The notes: generated by a model from the sequence alone, not told the origin. A stretch of 64,000 nucleotides of DNA from Lithobates sylvaticus (GCA_028564925.1 CM053028.1:359701302-359765301), one strand, 5' to 3'. Shown: positions 22,266-33,559, numbered from the stretch's first letter. Made by a program: numbers and translations.

Positions 22266-22359
22266 TTGCAACCACTTTAAATCCTGCAACATTATGGCCA
22301 CAAATGTATAACTATAACAGATTTAAATTTCCATACCACACTTGACACATCTGTTTTAC

Positions 22360-22491
22360 CTGTCAACATGCCTTCATTTACCACACAACCCCCTGATATT
22401 AGCATGGCATCACAGGGCAGAAAAAACTTCTTCTCTGATAAAACAATTACATCTCCAGGAACCAGATATTTAGACTGTACTTCTTCAATCC
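22360..22491 (-). CDS. ATP13A4-like exon: actuator domain core
   Basis: This 132-bp exon encodes IEEVQSKYLVPGDVIVLSEK, FFLPCDAMLISGG and CVVNEGMLTG. The acceptor is TTATAG and the donor ACAG|GTAAAA. The LVPGD and VNEGMLTG motifs are hallmarks of the P5B actuator domain. It starts with two bases of a split codon, so the preceding exon must end in phase 1. The nearest upstream exon found (26777-26911) ends in phase 0, which shows a small exon is missing from this reading. Confidence 0.93.
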
Positions 22492-23061
22492 CTATAAAAT
22501 AAAAAGTTGTATTATCCAAACTGTTTTCTTTTGAGTATTGTTTGCTACAGTTTTAAGTCCCTGATAATCTGCTTTTGCCTCTAATAAATTACATAGCAGT
22601 GTAAATGTGCTAAACAGTGTATTGCCCTGTAAGGCCTCATTTACAGACATACACAGTGCACATGCATGCCAGGGTCATGTCTGCCTGCACAAGATACACA
22701 GGTGTTCTATTAATTTGCACTCAGGCAGTCCCATTCATGTTAATTGGAATGCAATGGCTACATGGACACAGCCGCTGATATGCAAATGCTAATTTGAGAA
22801 GAAAGGCAGCAGGATCTGTCAGGATATTTTTTGAGGAAAAGAAGTAAATAGAAGAAATACCCTGAAATTTCTAATGACATACCTATATTTTCAATGGCAT
22901 TCCTATATTGCATGGCATACTAACATGGTATAAACATTTAATTCAAGTCTTAAAAATAACAAGATGTGGAATTAAAGAGTTGTGGTAGAATTTATTATAC
23001 AACCCTAAAGTGACTACCATATTCATTTTGCATGGAGCTTAATAACAGAACATGTGGCTTC
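22492..23061. other. intron sequence; searched for missing exon
   Basis: No ORF resembling the expected RxQSVKLHxLVE segment was seen. The rest is AT-rich and unassigned. Confidence 0.35.
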
Positions 23062-23065
23062 TTAA

Positions 23066-24811
23066 CCACTCGACCTCCAGAAGTTTTTACCCCCTTCATG
23101 ACCATTTTGTGCTATTCAGCGCTGCACTATTTTAACTGGCAATTGTGTGGTCATGCAACACTGTATGCAAACAAACTTTTTGTCAATTTTTAACACAAAT
23201 ATAGCTTTCTTTTGGTGGTATTTAATCACTGCTGGGTGTTTTTTTTTTTTTTATTACCTAAACTGAAAAAGACCAACGATATGGGAAAAAAAAAAAATAT
23301 TTTCTACTTTCTGTTAAAACAGGGGTGCCCAACCTTTTGAAGAGCGAGGGCTATCGAAGCGACTTTGTAACCGGTCGCGGGCCAAAATAAGTGTAATGGA
23401 CGGATGACAGGTCTGTATTTTCCTCTGCATATGCAGAACGGATATGGACACAACCCATGTGACTCTATGGGCCCTTCAATTCAATCTGATGGAAGGGGAC
23501 GGTTCCCCTTCTGTTTTTTTTTTTGCGTATCGGATTGAAGGTAAGCAGGGGTAAATGGACATAGAGGTGAATGGAGTGTCCGATTGGGTCCTAAGGCTGC
23601 TTTCACACTGATGCACCACGTGCACCTGTGGCTTTCCTGCAGGTTAGCTGCACTTTGCCATAGACTTCTATTATATCCTGACGGTATAGTGCACATTCTG
23701 AAAGCGCACCAAACCCACAGGTAATAACAGAAGTCTATGGTTCAGTGCAGGTAACCCACATGTGCAGGATTAGTTTAACAGCAGCCTAGTAACCACTGAA
23801 GAACAGGTATGCCCATATATACACTGAATTCAGTAACAAACACACCTTTAATAACAGACTTCCATTCAGTTTTCCCTGGCTGTTGCTGTCCCAGGCAGAG
23901 TGCATTTGGTATTGATTGTGACAGGAGCTGGCGCTATACAGGAAGCATCAGCTTATGCGGCTCTGCTCTGCCGCTTCTTTCTCTACCTCCAGCTTCATTC
24001 ACAACACTGATGCTCTGGGATGGTGTGTCGGCAACCTGCGATCTGGGCTTGTCAAACCACCACCCCAGAGCAGGAGGTCGCCGGCCACATCAGAGGGCTC
24101 CGCGGGCCACTGGTTGGGCACCCCTGTGTTAAAAGATTAAAATATCAAATTTCTTCAATAAATTGAGGCCAAAATGAATTCTGCTACATGTCTTTGGTAA
24201 AAAAAAATCCCCAAAAAGTGTATATTAATTGGTTTGTGCAAAAGTTATAGCATCGACAAGCTATGGTATATATACTGGAATTTACGCAGCTATAGACTTT
24301 ATACTGTAATGGCAGTGATCAGAGACTTATAACAGGACTGTAATAGGGTGGTGGGCAATCACAGACACTATCTGGGAATGTCACTAATGTCACTAACTTG
24401 ACACTAATACAGTGATCAATGATAAGTATACTGACACTGTACTAATGACATTGGCTGGGAATGGTTAATATAAAGGGGTTAACTGTGTGCCAAACAACAT
24501 GTAATGTGTGCTGCTTTTACTTTACTATCTGGTTGTTTTTTTTCTCCCTGCTTTTCAGGGAGAAGAAACAGCCAGATCTCTTTTCCTATACACATATAGT
24601 TCTGTGTGTTTGTAAACACAGAACTCTGTGTGTGACTGGATGCAGCTGATCAACTGCCAAAATCATTACCTGAAATCAGCTGCCAAACTGGACACAGCAC
24701 GAGTTTGCCTGCGAACCCAGAAGAAGGAGCTGATGTACAGTACAGTTATGTGATTGTGCCTGCACTTGCTGCCTACTCGCAGTATATTTACTGTGAACTG
24801 TCAGCAGATGG
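23066..24811 (+). mobile_element. CCACTT-family TTAA MITE split by a hAT element
   Basis: It begins CCACTCGACCTCC after TTAA (23062-23065) and ends GCAGATGG before TTAA (24812-24815). The left part has the family block with TATAGCTTTCTTTTGGTGG, and the same family resumes after the insertion at 23320-24126. Without the insert it is about 930 bp. Confidence 0.7.
23320..24126. mobile_element. hAT-type element nested in a TTAA MITE
   Basis: The ends CAGGGGTGCCCAACC and GGTTGGGCACCCCTG are perfect inverted repeats. TGTTAAAA is duplicated at 23312-23319 and 24127-24134. The 807-bp body has a further repeat fragment around 23590-23790 (GGCTGCTTTCACACTGATG). It carries no transposase. Confidence 0.85.
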
Positions 24812-24829
24812 TTAAAGTGTATCTATAGC

Positions 24830-25640
24830 CAAAATGTTTTTCAGTTTTGAATAGAATAGGAAGGGGTTATATCCTTATATGAACTTGAAGAAGAGAAAAT
24901 GTAGTCTATGATGTTCAAAGTGAGCATATTGAAAATATGTTGCAAGCAACCTCCATCCCCTTTCTTTGGACACGACTCCCTCAATATTAAATGTTACAAT
25001 GTTGTCAAAAAAGGTAAACCATCTGCCAGTTATTTTTTTTATTAACTGTGTACCATGTGGGAAATAAGCTTTCACATCCTGTCCCAGAGATGCAATAGGA
25101 AGTTGAAAGAAATCTCCCAAAGTGGGGGGAATTACCCTCTTAGGCTGCATTCACACCTGAGCGTAGCTTTTCAGGCAGAAAATCTCGCGAATTGCAGCGT
25201 TTTTTACCGCGATTTGCGGCGTTTTTTACCGCGTTTCGCAGCGTTTTTTACCGCGATTTGCCGCGAATTTTGTGCAGAGCAAAAGGTCACCAATGTAAAA
25301 AGAATAAAAACGCCCAAATCTGCCCGATTCACGCAACAAAAAAGGGTCCGGAACTTGTTTGAGCTTCAGGCGTAGGGCTTCAGGCGTTTTGGAGTGGAGA
25401 TGTGAACCATCTCCATAGAGAATAATGTATTTTTTCCCCTCTAGCGTTTTGTAGCTTCAGGCTTCAAGCTACAAAACGCTCAGGTGTGAATGCAGCCTAA
25501 GACAGTTGTCCCTGAAACAGGTATCCCCATTTTAAGATCTCTTCTCACCTCCTGATCTGGAAAACACTCAAAAATGTTGAATTCCCCCTCACTTTCTTTC
25601 TTAGTAACAATGGTTACCAGAATAAATAGATAAGAAGAAT
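24830..25640. repeat. older interspersed repeat split by a MITE
   Basis: Sequence before 25140 (GGGAATTACCCTC) and after 25500 (GACAGTTGTCCC, AACAGGTATCCCCAT) is collinear with the repeat at 30985-31265 (GGATAATTCTCTGCC, AACAGGCATCCCCAT). The MITE at 25140-25500 interrupts it. No protein is encoded. Confidence 0.45.
25140..25500. mobile_element. MITE with TTAGGCTGCATTC ends
   Basis: TTAGGCTGCATTCACACC and GGTGTGAATGCAGCCTAA are inverted ends. Inside are tandem GCGTTTTTTACCGCG units of about 21-25 bp. It has no coding capacity. The target is compatible with a 3-bp TTA/TAA site. Confidence 0.7.
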
Positions 25641-26300
25641 CTCCTCAATGAGGACATGGTTAGTAATCAAACCTCGACAAGGGGTCTAACTATTCCCCAA
25701 TCTATTCACAATTTAGCCTAGAGATACAATTTAAGAGGTTGCCTTAAAATAGAAAAGGAGTCAAAATAAATTGACCATAAAGACAAGAGAAAATAAAACA
25801 CTTGGTTACATCAGGCATCTCAAAATGACAGATAAGCAAATTAATAATGGAGTAAATAGTCAAGTAAACTGGTGCATGCTGGCCCGGCATGCACGAAACC
25901 TGAAAACGTTAGTTATGCATACAGATTTCTTTTCTAGAGAACATTAATATTCAAAACAACTGTGTTAGAAAGTAAGAAACAACTGTGCGCCTCCAGGTAA
26001 TACAGCCAATACAGGGTATTGTAAGATACTAGTCTTTCACACTTGTTTCCTCTAATTAAATAACTAAAGCCATATTTTGGTCTGCCAGCTATTTATAGGA
26101 TAATAATAGCCCTAAGAAGGAACCGGCACATGGTGGGATACAGGCATCCAGCACTCCCAAAAGTCTCAAATGCCAAAGAGACTTTTTGAGGATGCAGAGC
26201 TGAAACAGAGGAAAGATAGAAAAAAAAATGGTTAATTGAAAAGGTGAGTATAGTGTATACTATCTTATATTGCAGGAAATTGCTGCGTTCAAGCCTTTAA
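25641..26300. other. intron sequence, nothing recognised
   Basis: This is AT-rich DNA with no exon seen. It was also searched for the missing small ATPase exon. Confidence 0.35.
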
Positions 26301-26399
26301 AAACCAGATCAGCTAAAGCCCCCCTTACCCCCCCAGCCCCCCTTAATATTCCCTGAGCCAGATCTCTTGGCCCTCTCACTTCTAATTGCCTTAGATAAA

Positions 26400-26560
26400 G
26401 CTGCAGGCCTGGGAGCAAGCATGCAGGAGTGCCCTAAAGCAAGCAGGGGCACTCAGTGAGGGGGGAGCCAGGAGCACCGGTGGGGGACCCGAGAAGAGGA
26501 GGATCTGGGCTGCTCTTTGCAAAACCATTTCACAGAGCAGGTAAGTATGACATGTGTGTT
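26400..26560. repeat. fragment of the AGTGA-type TTAA MITE
   Basis: CTGGGCTGCTCTTTGCAAAACC and the following CACAGAGCAGGTAAGTAT-type line match the interior of the elements at 29134, 46197 and 58803. The ends are not preserved. Confidence 0.45.
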
Positions 26561-26776
26561 ATTTTTGCCCTTTGGGTGTCTTACCTGTCTTTTGCCCTGT
26601 GGGTGTCTTATTTCTCTGAAGAACGGACACCAAAACATTGTTATGTGAGTCCACCATATGATGCAATTTAACTGATTGCTATAAAGGTAAACAAAAACAA
26701 ATAACTTAGTTACCATCTGTGTATTTAGATTAAAGCAAAAAATATGGAAATATTAAAGTAACAGAATTATGCTTAC

Positions 26777-26911
26777 CATCCTTAGCAAGTAAATTGTTGC
26801 AAGAATAGACAAGATGGTCATAACTAATATGGCCAAAGAATATTCTATATATCCAAATGCCAGCCACGTACTTAGTGAATAAACTTCAAAAAAGTAAAAT
26901 GGGTTCAAAAT
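26777..26911 (-). CDS. ATP13A4-like exon: first membrane pair
   Basis: This 135-bp, phase-0 exon encodes ILNPFYFFEVYSLSTWLAFG, then YIEYSLAILVMTILSILA and TIYLLRM. The acceptor is TTTTACAG and the donor GGATG|GTAAGC. Human ATP13A4 has VLNPFYIFQLFSVCLWFSED and KEYAFAIIIMSIISISLTVY. It covers the M1-M2 hairpin. It joins directly to exon 28774-28843, giving FKE|ILNPFY. Confidence 0.93.
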
Positions 26912-26984
26912 CTGTAAAATAAATGTATAGAATTTATTGATTTATTTTTCTTTATTAGCGGTACATTACGCTGACCATTAACCC

Positions 26985-27370
26985 TCAGCCCCCGTTCACA
27001 CCTATGCGAATTAGATGCGGCTTACACCGCATCCAATTCGCAGGACATTTCAAAATACATTAATATTAATGAGGCTGGTTCACATATCTGCGGTGCATTC
27101 GCACGCCGCATTGCACAAAAAACGTGTGCGTTTTCTAGGCAGTGCGGTCCGGCTCAGGTGCGAATTCAAGCCCATTATCTTCTATGGGCACGCATCTGAT
27201 TCGCAGATGTGTGAACAGGATAAAATACTGATGCAATCCTGAGCTTATACTGTGGCAATCCTGAGCTGATACTGAGCAAAAACTGACATGAAACGCTGAA
27301 CAACTGAGTTTTCTCTTCGCAGGGAAACCTGAGCTTCAATTCGCACCGCACATGTGTGAACCCAGGCTCA
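26985..27370. mobile_element. MITE with GTTCACAC ends
   Basis: AGCCCCCGTTCACACC at the left and GTGTGAACCCAGGCT at the right are imperfect inverted ends. GCGAATT and CGCACC-type motifs alternate inside. No gene. Confidence 0.5.
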
Positions 27371-27549
27371 AGGTGCTTACAATCTGAGGTCCCTAACTGG
27401 TAGTCATATAGAATCACATTGATTATATACTTTATATACTTTATTTGAACATGCAATTAATGATAAGTTTATTATGCAGATTTCTGAAAATACCCTTTAT
27501 TTCTATAACATCCAAATACATTTGAACATGATAGAAAAAAAAGACTTAA

Positions 27550-28133
27550 AGCGGTTCTGCACACATTTTATTTAGTAAATCTCTTTGCCTTCCAAATCAG
27601 GCAAAGAGTACTAAATGAAATGTGTTTTTTTTTTTTTTTTGTCACTTACCTTGTAATCGATGACTTCCGGTCCTCTGTCTCTGCGGTGTTGGGCGGGGTC
27701 TGTGCGGGGATCCTCGTCACGACGCACTGTCTCCTGGGATCTGGTGTCATTGATCCCAGGAGCCTGTGCGGGCATCTTCTGAAATCTCGCGAGATTTCAG
27801 GCACATCTTCCGAAATCTCGCGAGATGTCGGGAGATGTGTCGACATCTCGCGAGATTTCGGAGAACGTGAGCTGCACTTTGCCGTTACTGCGCACGCGCG
27901 AGCTCGGCGCAGTAACGGCGGTGCATGCTGGGCCATCTAAAGTGCCTGTGGAGTTTCACATGCCCACAGGCAAGATGGCCCCCAGCAGAAAAGAAGAAGA
28001 TAAAGAACTTCATCGGACGAAAACCGGCAGCGATCACGAATGAAGATGGAACAGGTGAGTCCCCTAATTTTCCTATTACCCCTTAGCATATTCCCCAAAA
28101 AAAAACAAAAAAAAACCCCGGTGCAGAACCGCT
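27550..28133. mobile_element. TTAA MITE with AGCGGTTCTGC ends
   Basis: TTAA flanks both sides (27546-27549 and 28134-28137), and AGCGGTTCTGC and GCAGAACCGCT are perfect inverted ends. The TTAA target suggests piggyBac-type mobilisation. The interior is GC-rich and contains CpG-rich palindromes (see 27785-27855). Confidence 0.75.
27785..27855. promoter_or_regulatory. three TCTCGCGAGA motifs
   Basis: Exact TCTCGCGAGA occurs at 27785-27794, 27816-27825 and 27846-27855. This palindromic element is known in vertebrate CpG-island promoters and is bound by BANP when unmethylated. Here it lies in a transposon in an intron. Whether it is used is unknown. Confidence 0.55.
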
Positions 28134-28202
28134 TTAATGCTCTATAAATTATTAAATAAACTACATGCATTTTATCCCTTTCCAACCAATTAATAACAAT
28201 AA

Positions 28203-28655
28203 GGCCTCATGCACACGGACGTTTTAAAAAACAGGCTGTAAAGCTAGGTCGGATGCCTGGAAAAAGCAGCCTAAAAAAACTTGACTTTTACCACGTTTTG
28301 CATTGGCGTTTTTGCGCGTTTTTTAGCGTCAGCGTTAATTAGCGTTTTACACATCTCTAATTTCCTATACAGGGATTACAGTGTCCAATCAACTTTTTGC
28401 AGCAAAAAAACGCTGGTGCGCGTTTTTTGCGCGTTTATGCGCGTTTTTGCGTGATTCGCGTTTTTACAGCTCTAGCGCTGCGCCACGGAACGCACTGGTC
28501 CTGTTTTTTTTTTACAGCTTAAAAACGCCTATGCCATTTGCAGCTTAAAAATGCCTAGGTGGGCATGAAGCCATAGACTAACATGGACAGGTTTTTTTTA
28601 AGCTGCAAAAAACGCTCAAAAACGCGGCTGCAAAAACGTCCGTGTGCATGAGGCC
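28203..28655. mobile_element. Harbinger-like MITE with GGCCTCATGCACAC ends
   Basis: GGCCTCATGCACACGGACG and CGTCCGTGTGCATGAGGCC are perfect inverted ends, flanked by TAA (28200-28202 and 28656-28658). The body has many GCGTTTTT units. The same family bounds 35267-37553. Confidence 0.75.
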
Positions 28656-28773
28656 TAAGGAATGTGTTATGGTAAAAGAGTTGCATATTAAGTGCTTGCT
28701 CTCTAGGGTATCTACTGCTGACACTCATGAAACATCCATACAAAACAAAAACAGAATAGATTAGTGTTATTAC

Positions 28774-28843
28774 CTCCTTAAATAACAGCTTCCATATTGG
28801 AACAATTTCTACTTCTATTGTGTTTGGTCCACAGAACTGCTGT
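28774..28843 (-). CDS. ATP13A4-like exon: cytosolic segment before M1
   Basis: This 70-bp exon encodes QQFCGPNTIEVEIVPIWKLL and FKE. The acceptor is CTTGTAG and the donor GGAG|GTAATA. Human ATP13A4 has ICGPNTIDVEVTPIWKLLIKE. Its first base completes an arginine codon begun in exon 31364-31444, and it ends in phase 0. Confidence 0.93.
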
Positions 28844-29133
28844 CTACAAGTTTAAAAATAGGAAAGCAGTGAAAAAGAAAGCAACAAAAGCAATACAAAA
28901 AATTTGCATAAAACAGTGCTATAAGTAAAACTTTAAGTTATGCTCTTCTGTATCTCAGCATATGTCTTGTTTCTGTCATGATCTTGCAATTACACATCCC
29001 GGTATACAGTATCTTTGATTAGTATGTTTATCATGGAAAAGGATTAAATGCAGGTTGCAAAACCGGCAGACTGATTAATAAGTTACATAGCTCTGTCTGA
29101 TGTTTGTATGTCAGTGACCCAGCAAGAAGTTAA

Positions 29134-29609
29134 AGTGATTGTAAAGTCTTGTTTTTTTCTCCATAAAAATAACAAACATGTTATACGTACCTGGTCTGTT
29201 GCAATGGATTTGCACAGAGCAGCCCGGATACCCCTCTTCTCAGTTCCCTCTTCTGTGATCCTGGCCCCTCCCTCCTGTTCAGTGCCCCCACAGCAAGCAG
29301 CTTGCTATGGGGCACCCAAGCCGAGTCACAGCTCACTGTGTCCATGCAGACACGGAGACCCGACATGGCCCCGCCCCCTCTCTCCCCTGATTGGATAGCT
29401 GACTTTGATTGAAAGCAACGACATGGCACCCCTGCTGCGTCTCAGCCAATCAGGAGGGAGAATCTCGGACAGCTGAGACACTCGAAGACATCGCTGGACA
29501 GAGAGGGACCTCAGGTAAGTATTAGGGGGCTGCTGCACACAGAAGGATTTTAGCTTAACGCACAGAATGCATTAAGATAAAAAAAAAAACTTCTGCCTTT
29601 ACAACCCCT
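29134..29609. mobile_element. TTAA MITE, AGTGA type
   Basis: It starts AGTGATTGTAAAG after TTAA (29130-29133) and ends CTTTACAACCCCT before TTAA (29610-29613). The interior has TTGCACAGAGCAGCCC, shared with copies at 46197, 58803 and a fragment at 26400. The ORFs on both strands are incidental. Confidence 0.7.
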
Positions 29610-29613
29610 TTAA

Positions 29614-30335
29614 AGAACTATAACACCTGATGTATTAAGCCTAGACCTTATTGCATTATCCCTCCTCCTACTAACCACATGTGCTTTGTTATATCTTACT
29701 CCTACTGTTCACCAAGCCTGAGGAATTATTCACTTTCATTGATGCTGGTGCATTTCCTACTTCTATTGTCTACAGTCTGCCCCCCCCCCCCCCCCTAAAG
29801 TCTGCAGGACAGTAAACTGGCCCTGTGCTTAGAAATATTGGAGACCCCTACCACATATTTTACTAAATAAAAATGAAGTACTAAGTGTTATAGTGAATCC
29901 GATCTAAAGGAAATATGTTGTTTGTGTCTGTGGTAAATGATTTATCAAAGATGTTCCAGGCAGGAATGATGAAATAGCTTCCGTACACAGCATACTATCC
30001 ATACATACACACAAACGTGCCAACTCTCGCTGATTTCCGAGGACAGGTTCAAGCTTTTAAAGAATGTGATATGTTATTAAAAATCCCTTTACTACATAGA
30101 TGATTAGATTGTCATTCAACAATTTGATTGAAAACGCTCACACAGTACTAACATTTCCTTGGAAATAATTCTAAAATGATAGCTGCTAAGGACATTTTCT
30201 GTAAGGTTACCACAAGAACTGGTGCAGAATTTTAACACTATACAATCACAATTTTCATAATGAAATGTTATACTCATAAAATTAGGAGTCAATGTGAATG
30301 TACTTAGGGATCATTTACTTGTAGTTAGAGACCAT
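29614..30335. other. intron sequence, nothing recognised
   Basis: It contains a poly-C run near 29780 and AT-rich DNA. No gene or repeat boundary was identified. Confidence 0.35.
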
Positions 30336-30940
30336 GGGGGAGATTTACTAAAGCCCCATACACACGGTCGGATTTTCGCATGGATTCTGTCCGATCGGAC
30401 AATGTTGTCGAAAAATCCGACCGTGTGCATGCCCCATCGGACAGTGTACGTCGGATTGTCCGACGGACAAAGTCCTATCTCCTGCTGGATAGATTTTTTG
30501 ACAACAAGGTCCGATCACACCAAATCCGATAGTGTGTATGGTAGTCCGACGGACAAAGTGCTACGCATGCTCAGATCACATTACAAGACCAAAGCTATTG
30601 GCTACTAGCCTCTACGTAGTCCCGTCGTAGGCAACAAACGTCACCACGTTCAGAATGATCGGATTTTCCGACAACTTTGTCCGACCGTGTGTACGCAAAA
30701 CCAACATCGGACAAAGTATGACAGACATGATCCGACGGACCTGGTCCTCGGATAATCCGCGCGTGTGTATGGGGCTTAAGAGGTATGCACTCAGAATCTG
30801 GTGCAGCTGTTCATGGTAGCCAATCAGCTTCTAACTTCAGCTTGTTCAATTAGGCTTTGGCAATGAAGTCTTGAAGCTGATTGGTTTCTATGCACAGTTG
30901 CACCAAATTGTGCACTCTCTTGCTTTAGTAAATACCCCCT
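30336..30940. mobile_element. outer MITE with GAGATTTACTAAAG ends
   Basis: GGGGGAGATTTACTAAAG at the left and CTTTAGTAAATACCCCC at the right are inverted ends. The body includes AGCCAATCAGCTTC. A Harbinger-like MITE at 30352-30776 sits just inside its left end. Confidence 0.6.
30352..30776. mobile_element. Harbinger-like MITE nested in another MITE
   Basis: AGCCCCATACACACGG and GTGTGTATGGGGCT are inverted ends with TAA on both sides (30349-30351 and 30777-30779). The body is built of GTCCGACGGAC motifs, as in the copies at 1830 and 34747. Confidence 0.75.
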
Positions 30941-30984
30941 CCTGTAATTTAAATCGGCCAGAAGAACAATAAGGGAGTGGAATC

Positions 30985-31265
30985 AGAGTGATCATGTAAA
31001 AGTGTTTCTATAGTCATTTTTTTGGATAGAGTAGGGAAGGCCAGGCTATGTATTTAGCTGCACACTTGGAGGATAATTCTCTGCCTGCTGGAACAGGCAT
31101 CCCCATTAGAAGATTTCAACCTTACCTCTTTTCTGTGGACTACTATACAATTTTGGATTTCTATTCATGTACTTTCCCAATGACAATGGTCATATATACA
31201 AAAACTTTGGGACACAGACAGCAAAAAAATACTTGGCAGAGGTTCTAACCCCGCCACACTCTATC
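30985..31265. repeat. interspersed repeat, same family as 24830-25640
   Basis: It shares AACAGGCATCCCCAT and the preceding block with that copy. No coding capacity. A related fragment lies around 33440-33540. Confidence 0.4.
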
Positions 31266-31363
31266 TAAAACAAAAAAATGCATCCCATAACTGAACTTTA
31301 AGTGCAATCTAGTACACATACAAAACACAGTCTACATGCTTCAAGTTCCACAAATAAACATAC

Positions 31364-31444
31364 CTGGCATTCTGTTCCTCGCTACTTAAACCCATTCCAT
31401 ATTTTTTATGAATATCAGAACAGGAAAGGTTTTCTTCCAGGACT
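31364..31444 (-). CDS. ATP13A4-like exon: N-terminal cytosolic segment
   Basis: This 81-bp exon encodes VLEENLSCSDIHKKYGMGLS, SEEQNA and AR completed by the next exon. The acceptor is GTTTAG and the donor CCAG|GTATGT. Human ATP13A4 has SAKIHQKFGSGLTREEQEIR. Its first base completes a glycine codon opened by exon 31526-31596, only 81 bp away. Confidence 0.93.
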
Positions 31445-31525
31445 CTAAACCAAATGAGAAAACACATTTTTACTTTTTACACAAAAATTATGTTGACAAA
31501 AACAACACAACGCATATAATCTTAC

Positions 31526-31596
31526 CCAGCTTTCTGAAACCTGGCTTCTAGTGTATTCCAAACATAACGTGTTTTTTGTACCCTGATGCAACGCAC
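31526..31596 (-). CDS. ATP13A4-like exon: KxRYVWN segment
   Basis: This 71-bp exon encodes VRCIRVQKTRYVWNTLEARF and QKAG. The acceptor is TTTTCAG and the donor GCTGG|GTAAGA. Human ATP13A4 has VRCIKVQKIRYVWNYLEGQF, making this one of the best conserved pieces in the window. It joins in phase 0 to exon 37578-37715. Confidence 0.94.
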
Positions 31597-31759
31597 CTGA
31601 AAAGTTATTCAAAATTATTAAAATACTAAGGAAAATATAGGTAACTTGTAAATAAGTACATAAGTAATATAAATACTTAAACATATAAATCCATGCCCCA
31701 TATCGTTTTATATGCATTAGAGAGAAAAACTTGTGACTTGATGAACAATTGAACAATCA

Positions 31760-32087
31760 GTTTGAACACTGAGCTCAGTCTACAGAGAATTATACAATCC
31801 ATACATTTCTTTAGCCTTGTTTCCTAAGTTGCTTGATTCTTTGTAGATCAAACAGGTCCACAAGTTAATATTCAGTACACCTCCTGATTTAAACATGCTT
31901 ACGTTTTATATATACTTTATGTAACTACTTATGAATTAGCTACAATAAATAGGTAGCTGATCTGCACTGGAGTGTGACTGCAACTATTGTACAACTGACA
32001 CAAAGCCTATGTATACACACTTTAAAGTGGATTCAGTAAATGTCAGAAACCAGACTTCACGGAGCCCATTAGTTTCTCTAAAGGTTA
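31760..32087. other. intron sequence, nothing recognised
   Basis: AT-rich DNA with no supported feature. Confidence 0.35.
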
Positions 32088-32091
32088 TTAA

Positions 32092-33083
32092 CCACTTCAG
32101 CCCCGGACCAATTTGCAGCCAAAGGACCAGGCCCTTTTTTGCGATTCGGCACTGCGTCGCTGTAACTGACAATTGCGCGGTCGTGCGACGTGGCTCCCAA
32201 ACAAAATTGGCGTTCTTTTTTTCCCACAAATAGAGCTTTCTTTTGGTGGTATTTGATCGCCCCTGCGGTTTTTATTTTTTGCGTTATAAACAAAAATAGA
32301 GCGACAATTTTGAAAAAATGCTATATTTTTTACTTTTTGCTATAATAAATATCCCCAAAAAATATATAAAAAAAATATTTTTTTCCTCAGTTTAGGCCGA
32401 TACGTATTCTACATATTTTTGGTAAAAAAAATCGCAATTAGCGATTATTGATTGGTTTGCGCAAAAGTTATAGCGTTTACAAAATAGGGGATAGTTTTAT
32501 AGCATTTTTATAAATATTTTTTTTTTTTACTAGTAATGGCGGCGATCAGCGATTTTTATTGTGACTGCGACATTATGGAGGACACATCGGACATTTTTGA
32601 CACATTTTTGGGACCATTGTCATTTATACAGAAATCAGTGCTATTTAAATGCACTGATTCCTATGTAAATGACAGTGGCAGTGAAGGAGTTAACCACTAG
32701 AGGCAGGAGTTAGTGTGACGTGTGTGTGTTTTTTTTTTTACAGTAGGGGGCGTGGCTGATGTCTGACATCACCGATCGGCTTTCCCGATGACAGGGAACA
32801 GCCGATCAGTGACAGGCAGCGTAGGAAGCGCGGGGAGAGGTTTGTTTACACAGACCTCTCCCCGTTCTTCAGCTCTGTGACCCGATCGCGGGACACCAGC
32901 GGCGATCTGGTCCGCTGGTCCCGCGGCCGCGGTCACGGAGCTCCCGACCAGGTCGGAAGCGCCCCACCGGCAGCGGGTGCGCGACCACGCGGCTAGGCAA
33001 TTAAAGGGGACGTATATATACGTGCTTTTGCCTAGCCGTGCCATTCTGCCGACGTATATGTGCAGGAGGCGGTCGGGAAGCGA
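32092..33083 (+). mobile_element. CCACTT-family TTAA MITE, well preserved
   Basis: It begins CCACTTCAGCCCCGGACC after TTAA (32088-32091) and ends GGTCGGGAAGCGA before TTAA (33084-33087). The left about 400 bp parallels 3881-4290, and the last about 60 bp (CCGACGTATATGTGCAG) parallels 12470-12503. It is 992 bp long without coding capacity, a likely internal-deletion derivative of the large element. Confidence 0.8.
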
Positions 33084-33559
33084 TTAACACCCAGAGGTCA
33101 TCATCAACATGACAATTACCTGGGTTTAATTTAAAAAGGGTTTGGCGAACATCACTAGAGTTTGAGTGCCAAATTCCATTGAAGTCAATATTTGCTGATT
33201 CTGCTGAATGTCAAAACAACAATAGTGGCCATTTTCTAGGCTAATAGGCAAGGCAAGGGTTTGTCAAACAAATGGCATGTGGACAAGACACGGCCATGGG
33301 GAACATTTATGAACATGCATTCATTTTTTTAAATTCCATCCACGGGGGAACATTCATTTTAACAATGCCTAAAATGAAACAACGATATTACCAATATAGC
33401 AATGCAATGTTTCCATTTTGAAAATTTCACAGTTTTTGAAAAGGAAACCAAACAAAACTTTTCTCCATCTTTTGGATACAGTAGGGAAGAGTTTTTATAG
33501 TTTCCATCCCCAATAGGAAGGTTTCCCCTTGTGTCCTATCCAAGAGTCATAAAAATAAA

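Noticed and set aside
24875-25150. 91-codon minus ORF containing LPIASLGQDVKAYFP, tested as the missing ATPase exon
   Set aside because: It does not align with the expected QSVKLHxLVE segment, and its sequence belongs to an interspersed repeat also present near 31040.
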